Shown: piece after piece, positions 4,722-7,523 of the stretch | How the letters are laid out: every line of letters starts with the position of its first letter | Position numbering within the stretch: position 1 is the first letter of the stretch | NCBI GenBank assembly: GCA_025463965.1 | Contig: JAODBN010000076.1 | Coordinates: forward strand, 1-7,523 | DNA from: Acidimicrobiaceae bacterium | GTDB lineage: Bacteria; Actinomycetota; Acidimicrobiia; Acidimicrobiales; Bog-793 | Length of the DNA stretch: 7,523 nt | Direction: 5' to 3' | The notes under the pieces: model-generated | Database searches by the model: none | Told to the model about the DNA's origin: nothing | The model's input: only the letters and a program-made list of their open reading frames with translations | Made by a program: the position numbers and the translations under genes

Positions 4722-7064
4722 TCACACGAGCCCGTCATCTGCGGCTCCTCCAAACGTCGGACCCACCGTGTCGTAGTCGGTGATCGCGAGGCCCATCAAC
4801 TCAGCGCTCCGAGCCATTGCCCCGTCGATGAGCATGAGGTCGCGGATGGCGAGCTGACCTCCACCGAGGCTCGACGAGTACTCCTCGAGACGCCGTTCAG
4901 CTCGATCGAAGAGCGCCGACGACCGGGTGTAGACGACATCGCGGGGACCAGTGACGGCAGCGACGACCACGCTGAGCGATTGGCGGAGACTTGAGCTTGC
5001 TCGCTCGATGTCGACGCGCGTCTCGTCGTCGAGCGGTCCGAGCGCCTCGACGTCGGCGACGAGATTGCGGCTGTAGTGACGGGAGGCTGACGCGAGGAGC
5101 ATGACCCAGCCGATCTCCCCGTCGAGCCTGCCGCCGAGGGTCCGGCGTAACGGCCGTGCTGTCGCGACGAGGGCTTGGTACGCCGCGTCGATCTCTCGGG
5201 CATCCGCGTGCAGCGTAGGTTCAATGTCCTGGTCCTCGCCGAGCAATTGGCCGCTGGCGTGGTCAACGAGCCGTCCGATCGCCTCGACGTGGTTGCGAAA
5301 CGCGATACGCAAGACCCTTCGGGTGCGCAACGGGAGGACCGTGACTGCGACGATCGTGGCAAAGGCTGCACCGACCGCCGTCTCCTCGAGTCGCAGCCAC
5401 AGCAGTGAGTTGGAGAACTCACCGAGATCCAGATACAACTGCGAGACCACCACAGTGATGCCGACGACCATGAAGCCGTAATTGACCCGCAATAGGTAGA
5501 AGCCGAAGAAAAGGGCAATCAAGATCACTGCGATGGACCAGTTGGTGTGGTGGCGAACCGCATCGGCCAGCAGCGAGCCGACGCCGATGCCAACAACGGT
5601 GCCGGCCACTCGGAGGAAGCCCCGGCGCACCTGCTCGCCCGAGTTATGCGCGGCGACAAAGGTGACGAACGCGGCGATCGCCGCCCAGTAGAAGCGGTAG
5701 CTCGAAATCTGGACCCCAAGGAAGATCGCGCCGCCGACGGCGATACCGATCTGGATCGCGGCGCGGGTATACGGCGCGAGCCGTACGTCCCCGAAGCGTG
5801 TGCTGCTCTCGAGTGACGCCGCAGCGCTGGTTTGAGCCGAGCCGGGGAGCCCCCCGCCGAAAGGCAGCACGGAGGGCTGGAAGGTGCCTCCATCGCCGAT
5901 GGACTTCCCGAGCGCCGACCATCCGATGCCCGCTTCGGTTAAGGCGACGACGGAGCCCGCGAACCGATGTACGAGGACCGCCCTGGTGCGCTCCTCGTCC
6001 TGTGGGACGGCCTCCTTGCGGAGCAGCTCGAACAAGTTGGCAGCTTGGTCTCTCGCGCCGGCCGCGTCGCGTCGGACGATGTCCTTGAGGGCCAGTCGGA
6101 CTGCCGAGCGTTGGTCGGTTGGGAGGTCGAGGCGTGCCATGGCCTGGGCGAATCGGGCGATATTTGTTATCGCCACTTCCATGTCGAACAGGCACTGATG
6201 GAGTAGCTGAGTCGACGAGCCGTCAGCGCTCGGATCGCCGAGCTGCGCGTCGGTCATCAGGGCGGCTTCGTTGAGCCGGACGAGATGATGCTGGAGCCGA
6301 CGGACGGCGCGCTGGCCGTGGCTGGGGTCCTCGAACAGCTCGAGCGCGAGGGCAGCGACCTTCCGGGACCGAGCACCGTAGGAGCGCTGGATGCGCTCGA
6401 GCGCCTTTGCCTGCCGGGGGTAGAAGATCGCGAAACGGACCGCCGACGCCACGACAAGTCCGATGCCGATCTCGGCGGCGAGCCAACCGAAGTCGCCGAT
6501 CGCGACGCCGGCATGAAGGAAAAAGCCGAGAAAGTATCCGGTGAAGAGCAGGCTGCCTGCGGCAACGCCTCGTGGGCCGAAACGTCTCAGGTACGTGCCC
6601 ACGGCGAGCACGACCGCGAGGAGGACGAGCGCCACGGTCCGGTGAGCTCCGATCGTGATGCCGAACGCGAGCGCCGGAAGCATTGCGACGGGAAGGAGGA
6701 CCGTGCTCATCAGTTGGCCCCGGGCGGTGGCGTCCGTGACTGCGAACGTCGAGATCATCCCAACGAGCGCTCCGAGAATCTCAGCGATGACCAGGAATTC
6801 GTGATTGGACCGTGCCGCTGCGGCGGCCTCTGTGGCAAGCCCAGCATGGGAAATCGGTGCTTGGAGGGCGTGGGTAAGGTCGACGAAGACCAGCTCGGCC
6901 GCAAGGATGAGCCCGATAGTCAGAAGGCCTTGGGCGGCAATGCGGATCCGGTTGAGACCGGGATCGGAGCCGAGGAAGCGGTCAACCCAATCGCTCCTAA
7001 TTCGGGACGCCGGGCTCGCTGGTGGCACGGCGGCGAGAGAGGATCGGGAGTGGGTGATGCTCAT
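4722..7064 (-). CDS. FUSC family membrane protein (putative aromatic-acid/toxicant exporter)
   Basis: The 780-residue protein has the two-block layout of large FUSC proteins such as AaeB and YccS. A first membrane block of about six helices (residues 41-63, 89-110, 119-139, 143-158, 167-185, 191-214) is followed by a cytosolic region (215-430). A second block of about six helices (434-452, 457-472, 484-502, 509-525, 528-546, 557-577) precedes a cytosolic C-terminal region (578-780). The segment at 474-500, with HNSGEQVRRGFLRVAGTVVGIGVGS, matches the basic turn and GT-x2-G pattern of the FUSC_2 domain. Family members are linked to fusaric-acid resistance and efflux of aromatic acids; the substrate here is unknown. 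The start is ATG (7062-7064); its ribosome-binding site is weak (TGGA). It is divergent from a MarR gene across an operator-like palindrome, which suggests MarR-controlled efflux. The downstream Usp gene may be co-transcribed. Family assignment is firm, substrate is not. Confidence 0.88.
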   Translation of the reverse strand: MSITHSRSSLAAVPPASPASRIRSDWVDRFLGSDPGLNRIRIAAQGLLTIGLILAAELVFVDLTHALQAPISHAGLATEAAAAARSNHEFLVIAEILGALVGMISTFAVTDATARGQLMSTVLLPVAMLPALAFGITIGAHRTVALVLLAVVLAVGTYLRRFGPRGVAAGSLLFTGYFLGFFLHAGVAIGDFGWLAAEIGIGLVVASAVRFAIFYPRQAKALERIQRSYGARSRKVAALALELFEDPSHGQRAVRRLQHHLVRLNEAALMTDAQLGDPSADGSSTQLLHQCLFDMEVAITNIARFAQAMARLDLPTDQRSAVRLALKDIVRRDAAGARDQAANLFELLRKEAVPQDEERTRAVLVHRFAGSVVALTEAGIGWSALGKSIGDGGTFQPSVLPFGGGLPGSAQTSAAASLESSTRFGDVRLAPYTRAAIQIGIAVGGAIFLGVQISSYRFYWAAIAAFVTFVAAHNSGEQVRRGFLRVAGTVVGIGVGSLLADAVRHHTNWSIAVILIALFFGFYLLRVNYGFMVVGITVVVSQLYLDLGEFSNSLLWLRLEETAVGAAFATIVAVTVLPLRTRRVLRIAFRNHVEAIGRLVDHASGQLLGEDQDIEPTLHADAREIDAAYQALVATARPLRRTLGGRLDGEIGWVMLLASASRHYSRNLVADVEALGPLDDETRVDIERASSSLRQSLSVVVAAVTGPRDVVYTRSSALFDRAERRLEEYSSSLGGGQLAIRDLMLIDGAMARSAELMGLAITDYDTVGPTFGGAADDGLV

Positions 7065-7079
7065 AGGTATCCACTGATC

Positions 7080-7093
7080 GTGGCCACGGCCAC
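7080..7093. repeat. Short inverted repeat in the FUSC leader
   Basis: GTGGCC (7080-7085) and GGCCAC (7088-7093) are perfect mirror arms separated by AC. The repeat lies 16-29 bases upstream of the FUSC ATG, inside the predicted mRNA leader. It could fold over the weak ribosome-binding region or be a second protein site; either role is inference. Confidence 0.35.
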
Positions 7094-7114
7094 CTTCCGG
7101 TGCGCTGGACTGCC

Positions 7115-7142
7115 TTGACAGTATATTGCGTATTAATATAGT
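7115..7142 (+). promoter_or_regulatory. Promoter of the MarR-family gene
   Basis: A consensus -35 TTGACA (7115-7120) is followed after 16 bases by TATAGT (7137-7142), five of six to the -10 consensus. Transcription would begin near 7149-7150, immediately before the GTG at 7151, giving a leaderless or nearly leaderless message. The region is AT-rich against a high-GC background. Confidence 0.7.
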
Positions 7143-7149
7143 CTGTCAA
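7120..7149 (-). promoter_or_regulatory. Promoter of the FUSC gene
   Basis: On the minus strand TTGACA (7149 to 7144) is followed after 18 bases by TATACT (7125 to 7120), five of six to the -10 consensus. Transcription would start near 7113, leaving a leader of about 50 bases before the FUSC ATG. It overlaps the opposing MarR promoter almost completely. Confidence 0.65.
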
Positions 7150-7150
7150 T

Positions 7151-7523
7151 GTGAATGCCCCCGTGGACCGAGCGACGGACCGCTCAGCGCGTATCGAGTA
7201 CGTCTCAACTCAGCTACTCGCGCGCGCCGCTGTACTGGCGCGCCTGCTTTCGAAGCAGGTAAACAGCCAACTCTCCCAAACCGAAGCAATCGTGTTGAAC
7301 TCACTCCGCAGCGGGCCCCGGCGGATCACGGAACTGGCCGAGCGGGAAGGACTTGCACAGCCCACGACCACGCTCCTCGTGAAGCGGCTCGAAGACGTGG
7401 GCCTAGTGAGGCGGGAACGCCGAGCCGGTGATGGTCGCGTCGTGCTGGTCTCGCTCGAGCCGGCAGGCATCCAGGCGCTCGAGGATTACCGCGCGCAGTT
7501 CATGGCAATCCTGCGTGCTGACT
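7151..7523 (+). CDS. MarR-family transcriptional regulator (partial, C-terminus outside window)
   Basis: An open frame of 124 codons starts at GTG 7151 and runs off the right edge. It reads as a MarR winged helix-turn-helix protein: an N-terminal dimerisation helix (about residues 14-40), SQTEAIVLNSLRSGP (42-56), the helix-turn-helix RITELAEREGLAQPTTTLLVKRLEDVGLV (58-86), and a wing RRERRAGDGRVVLVSL (87-102) with the family's D94-x-R96 pair. MarR proteins usually have about 140-160 residues, so perhaps 30 are missing. An in-frame stop (TAG, 7139-7141) rules out a start further upstream. No Shine-Dalgarno site precedes GTG 7151, which fits the predicted leaderless transcript; GTG 7163 is an alternative. 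MarR dimers commonly repress their own gene and a divergent efflux or detoxification gene until a phenolic or oxidising ligand releases them. The neighbouring FUSC gene fits that plan. Confidence 0.9.
   Translation, partial: MNAPVDRATDRSARIEYVSTQLLARAAVLARLLSKQVNSQLSQTEAIVLNSLRSGPRRITELAEREGLAQPTTTLLVKRLEDVGLVRRERRAGDGRVVLVSLEPAGIQALEDYRAQFMAILRAD

Larger units (their letters stand above)
7115..7149. promoter_or_regulatory. Palindromic operator candidate between MarR and FUSC genes
   Basis: TTGACAG (7115-7121) is mirrored exactly by CTGTCAA (7143-7149), with TAT/ATA pairing further in (7124-7126 with 7138-7140). A second, nested repeat, TATATT (7122-7127) and AATATA (7135-7140), has its centre one base away and spans 19 bases, the size range known for MarR dimer sites. 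Both flanking promoters lie inside this element, so one bound dimer could shut off both genes. Binding by the adjacent MarR protein is inferred. Confidence 0.7.

Noticed and set aside
5547..7118. Long plus-strand frames opposite the FUSC gene, including one of 277 codons at 6285-7118
   Set aside because: The minus-strand frame has regularly spaced membrane helices and FUSC features throughout. The opposite frames are charged, lack motifs, and one runs through the FUSC start region.
1..7523. A defence island, mobile element, CRISPR array or biosynthetic cluster
   Set aside because: No nuclease, transposase, integrase, toxin, repeat array or multi-enzyme pathway gene is visible. The DExH helicase has a housekeeping-type architecture and no defence partner in the window.

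Overview
The window is high-GC DNA (roughly two thirds G+C by eye) with dense genes, GTG and TTG starts and strong G/C third positions. The partial helicase at the left edge has the architecture I associate with the DUF3516 helicases of Actinomycetota. Together with the CGNR/ABATE regulator and Shine-Dalgarno sites of mixed strength, this points to an actinobacterial chromosome, probably a soil or other environmental lineage. No rRNA, tRNA, CRISPR, insertion sequence or phage gene is visible. This looks like ordinary chromosomal accessory content, not an obvious new defence or mobile system.

Layout, left to right. (1) Positions 1-1451, minus: N-terminal 483 codons of a Ski2-like DExH helicase that runs off the left edge. 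(2) 1649-2215, minus: an ABATE/CGNR zinc-finger transcriptional regulator. It is divergent from (3) 2289-3296 (or 2271), plus: a ten-helix EamA/DMT-superfamily transporter. A long imperfect palindrome lies between them (2245-2275). (4) 3491-3928, plus: a small SnoaL/NTF2-like (ester-cyclase-type) protein. It converges on (5) 4060-4557, minus: a universal stress protein with an altered nucleotide loop. A strong hairpin lies between the convergent ends. (6) 4722-7064, minus: a 780-residue FUSC-type membrane protein with two membrane blocks, upstream of the Usp gene on the same strand. (7) 7151 to the right edge, plus: the N-terminal 124 codons of a MarR-family regulator, divergent from the FUSC gene.

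Two regulator-transporter pairs therefore stand out: CGNR/EamA and MarR/FUSC(-Usp). Each shares one short intergenic region with a conspicuous inverted repeat. The MarR/FUSC region is the more striking. An AT-rich island holds TTGACA boxes facing each other as the arms of a palindrome, each with a near-consensus -10 on its own strand. The two promoters overlap almost completely, and the MarR transcript is predicted to be leaderless or nearly so. Induction of an efflux protein by release of MarR is the simplest model; ligands cannot be read from the sequence.
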